Assembly: GCA_029204225.1 (NCBI GenBank)
Contig: CM055107.1
Coordinates: 12,184,627 to 12,248,626 of the forward strand
Direction: 5' to 3'
Source: Diphasiastrum complanatum
Lineage: Eukaryota > Streptophyta > Lycopodiopsida > Lycopodiales > Lycopodiaceae
Length of the DNA: 64,000 bases
The notes beneath the pieces are model-generated. The model worked only from the letters and a program-made list of their open reading frames with translations. It searched no databases and was not told the DNA's origin. Positions 1 through 10,241 of the stretch are shown here, piece by piece. The position numbers were made by a program, and so were the translations under genes. Within the stretch, counting starts at the first letter, position 1; each line of letters starts with the position of its first letter.

Positions 1-353
1 TCTCTTTGCCTACTAGAAAATATTTGTCTCCTTAGGGTCAATACCCTAGATGTGGACTTTGATTCAAAGAGCTTCTTTAAGGCATTCCATGCCTCACTTG
101 CACTTTGACACTTTCCAACTTCCTTGAGAAGTTCATTTGTAACATTCATTTTAATGATATGAAGAGCCCTTTTGGCCTTCTTATCAAACCTTTGTTGCTC
201 TTGAAGTGTGAGAGGTCTCTCTTCAATTTCTGCAACTATGTCCATGAGTTCATTCAACTCAAGTAAGGACTCCATCCTCACTTTCCAAGTAGAGTAGTTT
301 GATGAACTCAACCTTTCACTAGACTCTAGCATGATCCCACCATTGGAAGCCAT
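1..353 (-). CDS. Copia Gag, N-terminal part (runs off window)
   Basis: The minus-strand frame opens with ATG at 353-351 and stays open to base 1, about 117 codons. The N-terminus has the copia Gag (UBN2/DUF4219-like) pattern: a short start, then NYSTWKVRMESLLE, an acidic stretch with LTLQEQQRFDKKAKRALHII, and EAWNALKKLF further on. This family forms the virus-like particle that packages the element RNA. The frame has no stops, so the copy may be fairly young. The zinc knuckle and pol lie outside the window. I chose this start because it is the first ATG after the leader and precedes the conserved NYxxW block. Confidence 0.8.
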   Translation of the reverse strand, partial: MASNGGIMLESSERLSSSNYSTWKVRMESLLELNELMDIVAEIEERPLTLQEQQRFDKKAKRALHIIKMNVTNELLKEVGKCQSASEAWNALKKLFESKSTSRVLTLRRQIFSSRQR

Positions 354-1513
354 GATTCTAATGTTTCTTCAACTTTTAGGTTCTGTCCTAAAGCACTTAG
401 CACTCACTTTTCTCTCAACAAATGATAGATAAAGAGATCTATGAAGATTTAGGACCCTAAAACACTTCTATCTTGAACCTAGATGGTTTCCAAGCATAGA
501 AAGGAAGATTGAAACACATGCAACACTTTGCACACACTAAGAATGGATTACAAAATCAAACCAACCTGAACACACTCTTGCTTAAGCTCTCAAACTTTCC
601 AGCAAGTGACCAAATCAAGTTATGGTGTGAAGAGTTACTTGCATTCTTAGAAAATACCCAAAACTAGGATGCCAAGATTACCTAGTAATGAACAAACTTG
701 ATCAACATATGATCAACACACTAAGATATTGATTCAACCTGTAAAACCACATGTAAACCACACTTCTAAAAGTTTATAAACTCCATCAAGTGATAAATAC
801 AAGATTTAGAGGTGAATGAATGAGCACACTTAGTGAATCACAAGACTAGCTTCACTATCTTGTCAAATCTTGGTGTTTAGATGTAGATCTAAGATCACTT
901 CACATGAGAATGTTCCTCAACCTGTTAAGAACCTGAAAACACACTTGCATAATGGTTAACACCTTCCAGCAAATGCTCCAATCAAATTACATAAGGAGAG
1001 TTACTTACATGCTCAACAAAGTACACCAAAATTTATGCCAAAATTGATGACAATCTTTACAATATGCTCTTCACAATGGAGCTTACAATATGTTCACCCA
1101 AAAAAGGGGATCTTTCATCCAAATGGGAGCTTTGCTCAGCCTTTAGGAGAATTACAACTCACTCAAAAGAGCATTTGTCATCCACTTAAGGAGAAGTTTC
1201 ATCCACTTAAGGAGAGTGTTCATCCAAGAATGGAGATTGTCAACAATAGGATTGAAAAGAACATTGTTAGTATTGAATATGCACAAGCCTCACAATCACA
1301 AATGATTAGGTGTTATGATCTGATCCAAAATAGTTTCTTTTCAGCCTCTGATCTTCAATAGACCTGAAATATGCTTTTGATCCACAAGTTCAACTCACAA
1401 AACAAAGGTTAGTAAGATTTGATCAACAAAGCAATGCAAAATCATGCTAGAACTTGATCAAACATCCAAATATCACCAAAAATGGAATACTTACTGTAAA
1501 TAGAAGCCAACCA
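354..1513 (-). other. Copia-1 untranslated leader
   Basis: About 1.16 kb lies between the primer binding site and the gag ATG, long for a copia leader. I see no convincing coding frame in the element sense. It holds a degenerate direct duplication (around 585-660 and 945-1020, both with a TTCCAGCAA(G/A)TG core and an AGAGTTACTT block). There is also a short tandem repeat with a CATCCACTTAAGGAGA core around 1167-1215. Confidence 0.5.
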
Positions 1514-1525
1514 GCTCTGATACCA
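1514..1525 (-). promoter_or_regulatory. Primer binding site (initiator Met tRNA)
   Basis: The minus strand reads TGGTATCAGAGC directly after the LTR end. This is the standard copia primer site, complementary to the 3' end of plant initiator tRNA-Met. It fixes the LTR boundary and the element orientation. Confidence 0.9.
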
Positions 1526-2180
1526 TGTGAAAAATACAGATCCTAAGTGGATCTAAACTCCAAGATCATTGGCTTGAATGCTTGCACTCCAAACTACATA
1601 AGCTAGGAATTGGCAACACATTCTATGCTACCTAGAATGCAAAGAACTTGATCAAAAAGCATTTATCACAAATGGAAACTTCCATAAACATCAAGTGCGG
1701 CCCAAAATAGCATTATACAGTCCATAATACATCAGCCTATCACTTTTGGAAAGCACCTAAGATCATACACAATAGCTTGAAGACAATACACACAACAATG
1801 CTCTCAATGGAGGAAGAAACAATGACAATGATCTATTGATCTCAATGAAGCATACAAAAGGTTTCTCCAACCTGTTCTCCACGACTTCCCTACTATTTAT
1901 GGATGAGGAAGATGACTCTCTCTCCTCTCTCTAGAAGGTACTTGACCCTAGATATTCCCTATATAGGAAAAATAGCTAAAAATGGCTTATATGACCAAAA
2001 TACATCAAAATGGTCTCATTTTGAAGGGTATGAAGTTTGACACTTCATCATACTGAAAAAATACAGTAAATAAAAACATTGTGGCCTGGTTCACACGTGC
2101 AAAACTCCAGAACCAAAACTATTTACAATTTTAGCCAATTTAGGCCTCAAACTAGCTAGGAAATGTTGACAATTTTCACA
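1526..2180 (-). repeat. Copia-1 5' LTR
   Basis: This 655-bp LTR has TG...CA ends and terminal inverted TGTGAAAA/TTTTCACA. The inner edge is fixed by the primer binding site. A TATA-like ATAAATAG sits on the minus strand near 1890. The partner LTR lies outside the window. Confidence 0.85.
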
Positions 2181-3455
2181 CAACTTACACTTTTGGAAGC
2201 AGAGAACACGCGCCGGGGGATGGAGGTCAAAGCCTTACAAGACGAGAAGCTCGTCTAGTTAGCTCAATCTACACCAGACACAAGGCCGCTTTTCCAATCA
2301 GAGATGAATCTTCTACGGTGTCAGGTGCAGATTTATAGCCAAACCCTGAACAGCTACCAGACGGAGTTCAATAAGTATCAGACAAGCGCAACACAAGAGC
2401 TCGTCCAGGCCAAGCAAGCCCTCAAGGCATGCCAAAAATACATGGAAACGAAGGCCCAGCTCTCCCCCGTGGTAGTTCCACCGCCACCTAATTTTGACGC
2501 TGCACAGGCTAGTACCAGCCAAGATCAGAGCCAGCAGGCAGCAGGGGGTTTTCAACCAGATCAAAGGTCCGAAAGCCACGACCAAGGGCAGACAGATGCG
2601 ACCGCTGAGACGCGTGATCAGAGCCAAGGCGCAACCACTAGCCAGGGCCAAGCAACATCATCTAGAGGGTCACGAACGATATCTGCCAGCCGGGCCTTCC
2701 GAAGACCGAAATCCGTGGAGGAGAACATCAATGAATTTTTATCCAAATATCCTCACGAGTCATCAAGAGGCGGCTGGAAGTTATCATTATCAACTCAGAC
2801 CATCAAGGGAAAAGAACTGCAAGCCTTACCCGCCCTCCAACCACAATCGGAGTGGCGACATCAGTTATTTGAGAGAGACCCTGCGGCCATCAGGGCTTAC
2901 GTGACGAGTCCACAACAGTTACGGGTGAACGAGCATTTCCTGCCATGTCCAAGAAGATCAAAATGGGCGGAATGCGGCACTTCTCTGGACCAGATCACAC
3001 TCAACAATTTCAACTGGCCAATCATCAAATCTGAATATGGGTGGACAACGGATGTAGACACCAGAAGGACTCTCTTCGCATTCGCCAGCCACTACATCAA
3101 TTGCCCCGATCCAACAGTCCGCGCGACAGCCACTTACGCCCGGGACTTGGAATATTTAATGGGCATTGAAACAAAATGGGATGATTTCCTTCCCTCCATA
3201 TTTTTTGATCCAAATAAGGCGCTCGCTTCCGACAAAGTTGAAGACCAGTTGCCAGTCGCTCGCGTATATTACCGAGCTACATTCCTTGGTGATCCCTGGA
3301 CGAAACGATTCCAAGCATGGGTGGATCAGGAATGGCTGACAGGAATTCACAAGTCGTTCCACACGCCAAAGGACTCGAAGAAACAGGACAACTTCATGGA
3401 AGACGTTACGGGATATCTCATCCACCAGAGGCGGTCCAAGAGAACGCTCTACTAA
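2181..3455 (+). pseudogene. Gamma-1 aORF, coiled-coil and C-terminal region
   Basis: One open stretch of 383 codons starts at ATG 2304. The same frame can be read upstream to 2220 with one stop (TAG, 2256-2258), so the true ORF started earlier and has been broken. Residues 1-60 are Q/K/A-rich and coiled-coil-like, and 60-125 are S/Q/T-rich low complexity. From about 130 comes the C-terminal region found in all gypsy families here: KYPHESSRGGW, SEWRHQLFE, then RAYVTSPQQLRV, FNWPIIKSEYGW, DPTVRA and ARVYYRATF. I know no named domain for it. It has no membrane segment or signal peptide, so the envelope-like position is not backed by envelope features. Confidence 0.6.
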
Positions 3456-3501
3456 ATCGGCAGAGTGCCAAGGGACCGGCACTACTTCAGGCCATGGGTC
3501 C

Positions 3502-4325
3502 TGTTGGAGGTATTCCCAACAAAGTGTAAATAAATAAAATCCTCCAATAAAATGTGTTGCGAGGGCATGGCATCCTGCGTGTATAAGCCCATGGCCCAAT
3601 GAGCATGCAATTGAAGTTGTAAATAAAGTAAACTTGACTTGGGCCTTGTAATTAAAATAAAACTAGAGGCCCAATGTCATTTTTAAACTTAGAGATCACT
3701 TTTCAGAGTTGGGTCCAAATTGGGACTCACATGAATCTTGTGATTTCTAATGTACTTTTTGTGGACCCTTGGATCAAGTTGGGTCCAAGATGAATGGTTA
3801 GGATCATGGTGAATATTAGCCAATAAGATTGAGGGGCAAGGGCCTTCCCCATTTTATAAAAAGACACCATTTGTACACTATTTCCATGCTTAATGAGAAG
3901 GAGGAAACTCTACCATTTTTGGAAGAGAAGCATCCTCATTTGCTATTCACTACTTGCTATTGCTCTTGGTTGTGTTTTCTCTTGCTTTCTATTTCCATGT
4001 TTATTGTTTGCCAGTAGTGAATGTTATTCCATTAGCAAGCATAAGGAACATTTGACCTAACCTCCACCCTCACTCTCTTTCTCTCTCTTTCTCTCTCTTT
4101 CTCTTCTCTTCTCAATTTCTTTTTCTCCATTCCTTCCCTTCAACCAAACTATGATGAATGATAGGAGTAGAGTTAAAGAGGAGTAGTATAGTGGTGAGTA
4201 GAGTTAAAAGAGAAAGTAGGAAATTAACTAAAAGTAGCATCTATGCATAGTTAGGCACCTATCCAATGATCTAACTTTTGTTGATAGGCGGAAGGACTAT
4301 ACTACGAGAGATCTTCGACCCCACA
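3502..4325 (+). repeat. Gamma-1 3' LTR
   Basis: The 824-bp LTR starts TGTTGGAGGTATTCCC and ends CGACCCCACA. Its last part matches the LTR remnant of gamma-3 at 51520-51883, which is followed by a tRNA-Asp-type primer site; this fixes the 3' edge. It contains a CCAAT box (3820-3824), a TATAAAAAG box (3855-3863) and a CT-rich microsatellite (about 4071-4115). The polypurine tract expected just upstream is degenerate. Confidence 0.8.
3820..3863 (+). promoter_or_regulatory. CCAAT and TATA promoter module of gamma LTR
   Basis: GCCAATAAGATT at 3819-3830 is followed about 30 bases later by TATAAAAAG (3855-3863). Nearly the same layout occurs in the alpha LTR (22149-22196), although the two LTRs otherwise differ. 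This is the likely Pol II core promoter. Confidence 0.55.
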
Positions 4326-4372
4326 GTTCTATCGCTATAATCCTAATGTGGCAGATCTGATAAAGAAAGAAC

Positions 4373-5025
4373 TGTGAAAAACTCAGATCCAAAAGATGCT
4401 AAAGTTTCATAAAGATCTTGGCCATGGAAGTTATGCACATCTAGATTGAAAAAATGATAGAAATTGTGATGTTAAGCATACTAAACATCAACTAAACATC
4501 AAAATCTGATCATAAGCTTCCACAAACAGAAACTTGTTGTCCCTGTCCGTACTTCAGATCCTACAACCTGCATTTCACACGTGTGAAGCCATAGCAACAA
4601 AGAAATCACAATTCTAGTGGCTAGAATGCAAGATATGAACAAAAAAGTGAGAGAGAAGAAGATGGATCTTCAAAGAGCATAACATTCATTCAATAGAATG
4701 AAAATGAGATGTGTACATACTCGTGGAGATGGCTATTTATAGCAGCCATAGTGCCTCTTGGCCACTTGTCTTATGATAGGCTAAAATTGGGGTCCAATAG
4801 GATTCACCCATATACCTAGAAATTTGGTCAAATAGGAATGCACCAAATTATGAGCCAATAGAAGAGCTCCACACTCGACCTCCTCTAATTAATGTGACCT
4901 CAAAAGTATTGTACACATACTTTGGGCCTCTACATACATGTATGAACCTATCTCTAACTTTTATTTGGCCATAGGCCTACAAAATCTCAAGTTAGGAAAA
5001 TACTACTAGTTGACAATTTTTCACA
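4373..5025 (-). repeat. Copia-2 3' LTR
   Basis: 653 bp, TGTGAAAA...TTTTCACA on the plus strand. On the element strand a purine-rich GAAGAGGGAG tract directly precedes it, as expected of a polypurine tract. A TATAAATAG box is on the minus strand at about 4732-4741. The pol stop codon lies inside the first bases of this LTR. Confidence 0.9.
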
Positions 5026-8000
5026 CTCCCTCTTCAACTAGTTTTAGCATAGATTTAGAAAGTACACCAAGACTTGTTCTATGCTTGAAAAATAAGTCCT
5101 TTTCCAATGCTTTGGTAAAGATATCAGCCACACATTCCTTTGATGGGACATGTTCAAGCTTGATCTCTTTTGCCAACACTTGTTCTCTCACAAAATGGTA
5201 AGCCACCTCGATATGTTTGCTCCTTGCATGGAAAACCGGATTGCTTGCTAGACTTTGGGCTGAAAGGTTGTCACAAAAGATGATTGGACTCTCTGAAAAA
5301 TCCAGCAAATGAAGCTCCATAATCATCCTCTTGATCCACACCATCTCCTTTGTGCATGATGTCAAAGCTTTGTACTCGGCCTCACTAGAAGAAAGTGATA
5401 TAGTTGCTTGTTTCTTCGACATCCATGAGATAGCTCCATCACCTATGAAAATAGCATGTGCATTTATGGATTTTCTATCCATAAGGTCTCCTGCAAAATC
5501 TGAATCTGAAAAACCAAATAAGTTAGGTGATGAGCCTCTATAAACAATGCCAAAATCTTTTGTTCCCGAGATGTATCTCAAGATCCTCTTTCCTAGTTTC
5601 CAATGTTCTATGCTAGGATCTTGCATGAATTGGCTTAATCTACCAACACAATAAGATAAATCAGGTCTTGTGATGGTTAGATATATAAGAGAACCTATTA
5701 GCTTCCTATAGAGAGTAATGTCCTCGAAGGATCTTTCATTACCTCTTATAGTTAGCTTTACATGTGATTCCATAGGTGTATCAATAGGATTTGCATCTAC
5801 CATATGAAATCTATTGAGAATAGAAATAGCATACTTCTCTTGTGAAATAAAAGTGATTTGAGAAGTTCTAATTACTTCTATTCCTAAGATATAGCTCAAA
5901 AGACCAAGATCATGCACTTCAAATTCCTTTTTTAGTGCTTTCTTGATATCTTCTATATCTTCCTTGTTCCCTCCACTTAAAATAATGTCATCCACATAAA
6001 TTAGAAGGATTGTAACATCATTAGCACTAATTCTAAAGTAAAGTGAATGATCATACTCACTCATAGTGAAGTTTTGAGAAAGTAGAAAAGAGTTAAGCCT
6101 AGCATACCAACTCCTTGGTGCTTGCTTAAGACCATACAAACTTTTTTGTAGAAAACACACATGATTAGGCTTGCTATGAGAAACATAGCTCTCGGGTTGC
6201 TCCATGTAGACTTCCTCTTCAAGATCACCATTCAAGAAAGCATTAGAAATGTCTAATTGCCAAAGATCCCATCCATAAAGAGTTGCAAGGGAAATGATTA
6301 CTCTTATGCTCACCATCTTTGCCACGGGTGCAAAGGTTTCCTCATAGTCAATGCCATGCTCTTGAGCATAACCTTTAGCCACCAACCTTGCCTTCAACTT
6401 GTTGATAGATCCATCTTGATTTGTCTTTACCTTGAAGATCCATTTGCATCCAATTGCACTTTTGCCCTTTGGAAGCTCCACCAATCTCCATGTGTTGTTC
6501 TTCATAAGTGCTTCAAACTCAAGATCCATTGCTTGGATCCATTCCTCTTTTTGCCTTGCTTCATCTACACATGAAGGTACATCAAAAGAAGTTAGGAAAG
6601 CATAGTTGGATCCATCCACCACTTGCTTACCTTTGCCATCATAAGTGAGCCTTGAGGGTTTCACTTTATGTCTTGGAGTTCTCCTTGGAATTTGACTTGA
6701 AGAGGCTTCTTCAACATCCACATCCAATGTGTCATCAACTCCATTGTCATCAAGTACATTAGTTGCAACAACACCATCATCACTTGAAACAACTTTTGGA
6801 ATGTTACTTTCATCAAAAATGACATCCCTACTTGTGAACACTTTCTTGATTGAAGGAACATAAATCCTATATGCTTTGCTTACTTCACTATAACCAACAA
6901 AAATGCCCTTTCTTGAAGATGGATCCTCCTTAGTTCTATCATCAAGAGTAATGTTGAAGTAGCAAATGCATCCAAAAGTTCTTAGAAACTTGACATTAGG
7001 CTTCGTACCAAACAAAGCTTCAAAAGGGGTTTTTCCTTCCAATACAACACTTGGCCATCTATTGCATAGGAAATTTGCACACAACAAAGCATCACTCCAA
7101 AAAGGTTTAGGAAGATTAGCATTCAATCTCATTGCCTTTGCACTCTCACACAAGGTTCTATTCTTCCTCTCGGCCACTCCATTTTGTTGTGGTGTTCTTG
7201 GACATGTGTACTCCCTCTTGATCCCATGCTCATCGCAAAAGGCTTTGAATTTGTTAGAAATGTATTCACCACCATTGTCGCTCCTCAAGCATTTGATTTT
7301 GGTTGTAAATTGAGTCTCAATAGCAACTTTGAACTTGACAAACACATCAAACACCTCATCCTTGCTCTTTAGTAGATAAACCCAACAAAATCTACTAAAA
7401 TCATCAATGAAAGTTACATACATCTTAGCACCTCCATTGCTAATTGTAGTAACACCATGAATATCCGAATGCAAGAGAGAAAAAGGCATCTTAGATCTAC
7501 ATATAGATCTAGTATATGGCAATCTATGTGATTTAGACAAAGCACATTCTTCACAAACATGATTCAAGCAAGTAAGAGACTTGGGAAGTCCCCTTACTAC
7601 CTCCTTTTTGGCTATTACCTCCAAGGCCTTGTAGTTGAGATGTCCCATCCTTTTATGCCATACCTCTTGAATTGACATTTGTTCATTTGCCATGCATCCA
7701 ACTTGGTTAGCAACAACACATGCATCAAGCTTGAACAATTTCCCTTGCCTTTTCCCTTTTGCAATGATACTACACCCCTTTTTGATCAAGCAAGCATCAC
7801 CATCAAACTCAACTTTGAATCCTTTGTCAAGCATTTGGCTTACACTAAGTAAGTTCTTGGTAATGGATGGAATGAGCAAAACATCTTTCAATTCTATATT
7901 CCTATTTGTAGAAAGTGAAATAGGAATTGTGCCAATCCCCTTGATTGCACACTCACCATCATTTGCGGTATAGATTACCTTCCTATCACCATCAAATGCC

Positions 8001-8554
8001 ATTAAAGATGAAAAATACTCTTTATGATATGTCATATGAGAAGTGGCTCCACTATCAATCCACCAAGGATCAATGTCTCCATGATTAGCCAACAAGCAAG
8101 ATGACATAACAAAAGCATCATTTGAAAGAAGCTCATCCCCACCCTCATCAATAGTTAGATTGGTTTGCTTTTCCCCTTGATCCCTCTTTTTCTTAAAACA
8201 ATCACTAGCAAAATGCCCTTTGACTCCACAATAGAAACATTTTAGCTTAGATCTATCCTTCTTTTTGCCAAAAGTAGAGTGCTCACCTTGGTCTTGCCCT
8301 TTAGACCAATTGCTTTTACCTTTGCCCTTGAACTTGCCTTTAGAGAACATTGCCTCCTCTTCTCCTCCTTGAGATGTAGAAGATGCTCCCACTCTTGCTT
8401 GCAACCTGAATTCTTCAGCCAACAAGACCTCTTGCAAGTCTCCAACACTTGGTAAACATTTTTGGATAGCATAACTTTGAACAAGATTAGCATGATCATC
8501 CAACAAGCCATTGAGAATCTTGCACCAAATTATGAGCCAATAGAAGAGCTCCAC
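5021..8554 (-). CDS. Copia Gag-Pol polyprotein (Gag N-terminus missing)
   Basis: This open frame of 1177 codons has the copia order Gag end, protease, integrase, RT, RNase H. The Gag knuckle CFYCGVKGHFASDC is at about residues 106-119 and the protease active site DSGA at 167-170. The integrase HHCC zinc region (HKRMGH...CEEC) is near 300-340, with DDE residues in HSDIHG, RSDNGGEY and AERKNR. The RT region holds DISNAFLNGDL and YVDD, and RNase H holds SDSDFAGD and SSSEAEYKAL. The first dozen residues, MELFYWLIIWC..., come from reading the LTR remnant, so the ATG at 8554 is not the native start; genuine Gag begins at about 8520. The TGA stop (5023-5021) lies within the 3' LTR edge. All key catalytic motifs look intact, but the 5' promoter and primer site are gone. 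Confidence 0.9.
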   Translation of the reverse strand: MELFYWLIIWCKILNGLLDDHANLVQSYAIQKCLPSVGDLQEVLLAEEFRLQARVGASSTSQGGEEEAMFSKGKFKGKGKSNWSKGQDQGEHSTFGKKKDRSKLKCFYCGVKGHFASDCFKKKRDQGEKQTNLTIDEGGDELLSNDAFVMSSCLLANHGDIDPWWIDSGATSHMTYHKEYFSSLMAFDGDRKVIYTANDGECAIKGIGTIPISLSTNRNIELKDVLLIPSITKNLLSVSQMLDKGFKVEFDGDACLIKKGCSIIAKGKRQGKLFKLDACVVANQVGCMANEQMSIQEVWHKRMGHLNYKALEVIAKKEVVRGLPKSLTCLNHVCEECALSKSHRLPYTRSICRSKMPFSLLHSDIHGVTTISNGGAKMYVTFIDDFSRFCWVYLLKSKDEVFDVFVKFKVAIETQFTTKIKCLRSDNGGEYISNKFKAFCDEHGIKREYTCPRTPQQNGVAERKNRTLCESAKAMRLNANLPKPFWSDALLCANFLCNRWPSVVLEGKTPFEALFGTKPNVKFLRTFGCICYFNITLDDRTKEDPSSRKGIFVGYSEVSKAYRIYVPSIKKVFTSRDVIFDESNIPKVVSSDDGVVATNVLDDNGVDDTLDVDVEEASSSQIPRRTPRHKVKPSRLTYDGKGKQVVDGSNYAFLTSFDVPSCVDEARQKEEWIQAMDLEFEALMKNNTWRLVELPKGKSAIGCKWIFKVKTNQDGSINKLKARLVAKGYAQEHGIDYEETFAPVAKMVSIRVIISLATLYGWDLWQLDISNAFLNGDLEEEVYMEQPESYVSHSKPNHVCFLQKSLYGLKQAPRSWYARLNSFLLSQNFTMSEYDHSLYFRISANDVTILLIYVDDIILSGGNKEDIEDIKKALKKEFEVHDLGLLSYILGIEVIRTSQITFISQEKYAISILNRFHMVDANPIDTPMESHVKLTIRGNERSFEDITLYRKLIGSLIYLTITRPDLSYCVGRLSQFMQDPSIEHWKLGKRILRYISGTKDFGIVYRGSSPNLFGFSDSDFAGDLMDRKSINAHAIFIGDGAISWMSKKQATISLSSSEAEYKALTSCTKEMVWIKRMIMELHLLDFSESPIIFCDNLSAQSLASNPVFHARSKHIEVAYHFVREQVLAKEIKLEHVPSKECVADIFTKALEKDLFFKHRTSLGVLSKSMLKLVEEGV

Positions 8555-8707
8555 ACTCGACCTCCTCTAATTAATGTGACCTCAAAAGTAGTGTACACAT
8601 ACTTTGGGCCTCTACATACATGTATGAACCTATCTCTAACTTTTATTTGGCCATAGGCCTACAAAATCTCAAGTTAGGAAAATACTACTAGTTGACAATT
8701 TTTCACA
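8521..8707 (-). repeat. Copia-2 5' LTR remnant (187 bp)
   Basis: It matches 4839-5025 of the 3' LTR over its whole length with one visible difference (T at 4919 region versus G at about 8591). The TATA box, at about 4732 in the complete LTR, lies outside the retained part. The remnant is therefore probably not a promoter. Confidence 0.85.
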
Positions 8708-9447
8708 AGAACTTCAGAGATTGCTTGACGTCGATTTCATTTATGAGATCGAACATGTCGAATGGATTTCACCGATTGTCATTATTCCTAAGAAAAATGG
8801 GAAATTGCGAATCTGTGTGAATCTCAAAACATTGAATAAAGTGACACGGAAGGATCACTTTCCGTTACCTTTTACTGAAAGCACTTTGGATCGCCTTGCT
8901 GGAGCAGAAGCTTATAGTTTTCTGGATGGATTTACTGGTTACAACCAGGCTAAGATTGCACCTGCTGATCGTCACAAAACTACTTTTGCAATAGAATGGG
9001 ACACCTATATTTACAAAGTAATGTCGTTTGGACTCTATAATGCACCAAGTTCATTCCAAAGAGTAATGCAATTTGCCTTTAAAGATTATCTGCAGAAATT
9101 TCTTGAAATTTACTTGGACGACTTGGGAGTTCATAGTACAGATACAGACCACCTGGATCGATTGGAGAAAGTCTTTGAAAGATGTCGCAAATATCAGATT
9201 TCTCTAAATCCAAAAAAATGTTAGATATGGGTTTCTCATGGAGTGGTGCTTGGACATGTGATATCAAGACATGGTATTGCCACCGATTATTCTAAGATCA
9301 AAGTTATTGTGGAATTGCCACCGCCAGCAACAATTCGAGGAGTTTATGTGTTTATGGGTCATGCGAACTACTATCGAATTTTTATTATCTTCTTTGCGGA
9401 TTTAGCATGACCTATATACAAATTAACTATTGTTCCTATTTGGACAG
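8708..9447 (+). pseudogene. Alpha-1 reverse transcriptase, broken
   Basis: The start is displaced by Copia-2: the first residues lie at 4326-4372 (FYRYNPN-like block) and the rest resumes at 8708. The longest open run is 8721-9224. RT motifs are visible in order: VDFIYEIEHVEWISPIVIIP, LRICVNLKTLNKVTRKDHFPLP, SFLDGFTGYNQ, FGLYNAPSSFQRVM and the catalytic YLDDLGVHS. A CAG to TAG change gives the stop at 9222-9224, and a second stop (TGA) is near 9408. Sequence after the connection region jumps straight into integrase at about 9447, so RNase H is deleted. Confidence 0.8.
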
Positions 9448-10241
9448 TAGAGGCCAAGTGGGTTGAAGCCAAAGCTGTCAAAGTGGCTGATGCAAAATCA
9501 ACGGCCAAGTTTCTATATGAAAATATCATAATCAGATTTGGATGTCTGATAGAAATTGTCAGTGATCGGGGTACACACTTTGTTAACCAAACAATAAAGT
9601 GTTTATTGGAAGATTTTTTTGTTATACACAGATTTAGTACTCCCTATTATCCCAGAGTGAATGGCCAAGGTGAATCTTTTAATAAAATTCTCTGCACCAT
9701 TATGACAAAGACAGTTGAAGCAAGTCGGTCTAATTGGGAACATAAACTGTATGCAGCATTATGGGCATTCAGAACTGCTTACAAAAATAGTAGAAATCAA
9801 ACACCTTTTCAACTGGTCTATGGTCAAGATGTTGTTATGTCAATTGAATTTTTAATCCCATCTTTACGCATAACAGCAACGGAACGATTAAATGACGATC
9901 AGTCTTTACAACTTCATCATGAAGCGTTGCACAAATTATGTGAAACCCGATTGATGGTAGTTCATGCCTTAGCAGCAGAGAAAGCCCGCCGCAAGGCATG
10001 GCACGATCGTTGATTGCACAAGAAAGATCTGGAAGCAGGAGATCTTGCATTGATGTATAAAACCAAGCTGATCAAGGGTAAGTTGAAGTTTACTGGTGAA
10101 GGCCCGTATACAGTGAAAAAAATCCTGAACTATGACACAGTAATTCTTGAGCACTTGGATGGTTAACGATTTGATACTCCGGTAAATGACAACCGATTAT
10201 GCAAATTTTGGCAGCCTGCTCCGCCAGTTCAACAAGCCTAA
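9448..10241 (+). pseudogene. Alpha-1 integrase, 5'-deleted
   Basis: It begins in mid-domain at KWVEAKAVKVADAKS. The H2C2 zinc finger and first catalytic Asp (LDYVGP in alpha-2) are deleted. The second Asp (VSDRGTHFVN) and the Glu (NGQGESFNK) remain. The C-terminal part has GDLALMYKTKLIKGKLKF and a GPY-like GEGPYTVKKI but no chromodomain after it. Stops occur at 10012-10014 and after EHLDG (about 10164). The natural end is TAA 10239-10241 after VQQA, the same as in alpha-2. Confidence 0.75.

Larger units (their letters stand above)
1..2180 (-). mobile_element. Copia-1, 5' part of a Ty1/copia retrotransposon
   Basis: On the minus strand the order is LTR (2180 to 1526), primer binding site, a long leader, then the start of gag running off the window at base 1. 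Only the 5' part is visible, so the target duplication cannot be checked. The right edge, at ...TTTTCACA, abuts a coiled-coil ORF of gamma-1, so Copia-1 probably inserted into that gypsy element. Its LTR ends (TGTGAAAA...TTTTTCACA) resemble those of Copia-2 but the LTR interior is divergent. Confidence 0.85.
2181..4325 (+). mobile_element. Gamma-1, 3' end of a Ty3/gypsy element
   Basis: The visible part is the end of the extra ORF (aORF) and a full 3' LTR. The left side is cut by Copia-1. On the right the LTR ends CCCCACA and alpha RT sequence starts at once with GTTCT. In alpha-2 the same RT sequence is continuous (GCGAAGTTCTATCG), so gamma-1 inserted into alpha-1 and GTTCT is the right-hand target duplication. 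The left copy is not in the window. Confidence 0.75.
4373..8707 (-). mobile_element. Copia-2, 5'-deleted Ty1/copia element
   Basis: It is flanked by an exact 5-bp duplication AGAAC (4368-4372 and 8708-8712) and sits inside alpha-1 RT. The 3' LTR (4373-5025) is complete. The 5' LTR keeps only its first 187 bp (8521-8707), and the rest of that LTR, the primer site and the gag N-terminus are missing. The shared 187 bp differ at one base by eye, so insertion was recent. The pol ORF is open throughout. Confidence 0.9.

Noticed and set aside
1035-1361. Plus-strand frame of 108 codons in the Copia-1 leader
   Set aside because: Antisense to the element, low-complexity, partly a translation of a short tandem repeat; no known domain.
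3829-4017. 62-codon frame in the gamma LTR
   Set aside because: Lies across the LTR TATA and CT-rich parts; no conservation of frame in the gamma-3 LTR.
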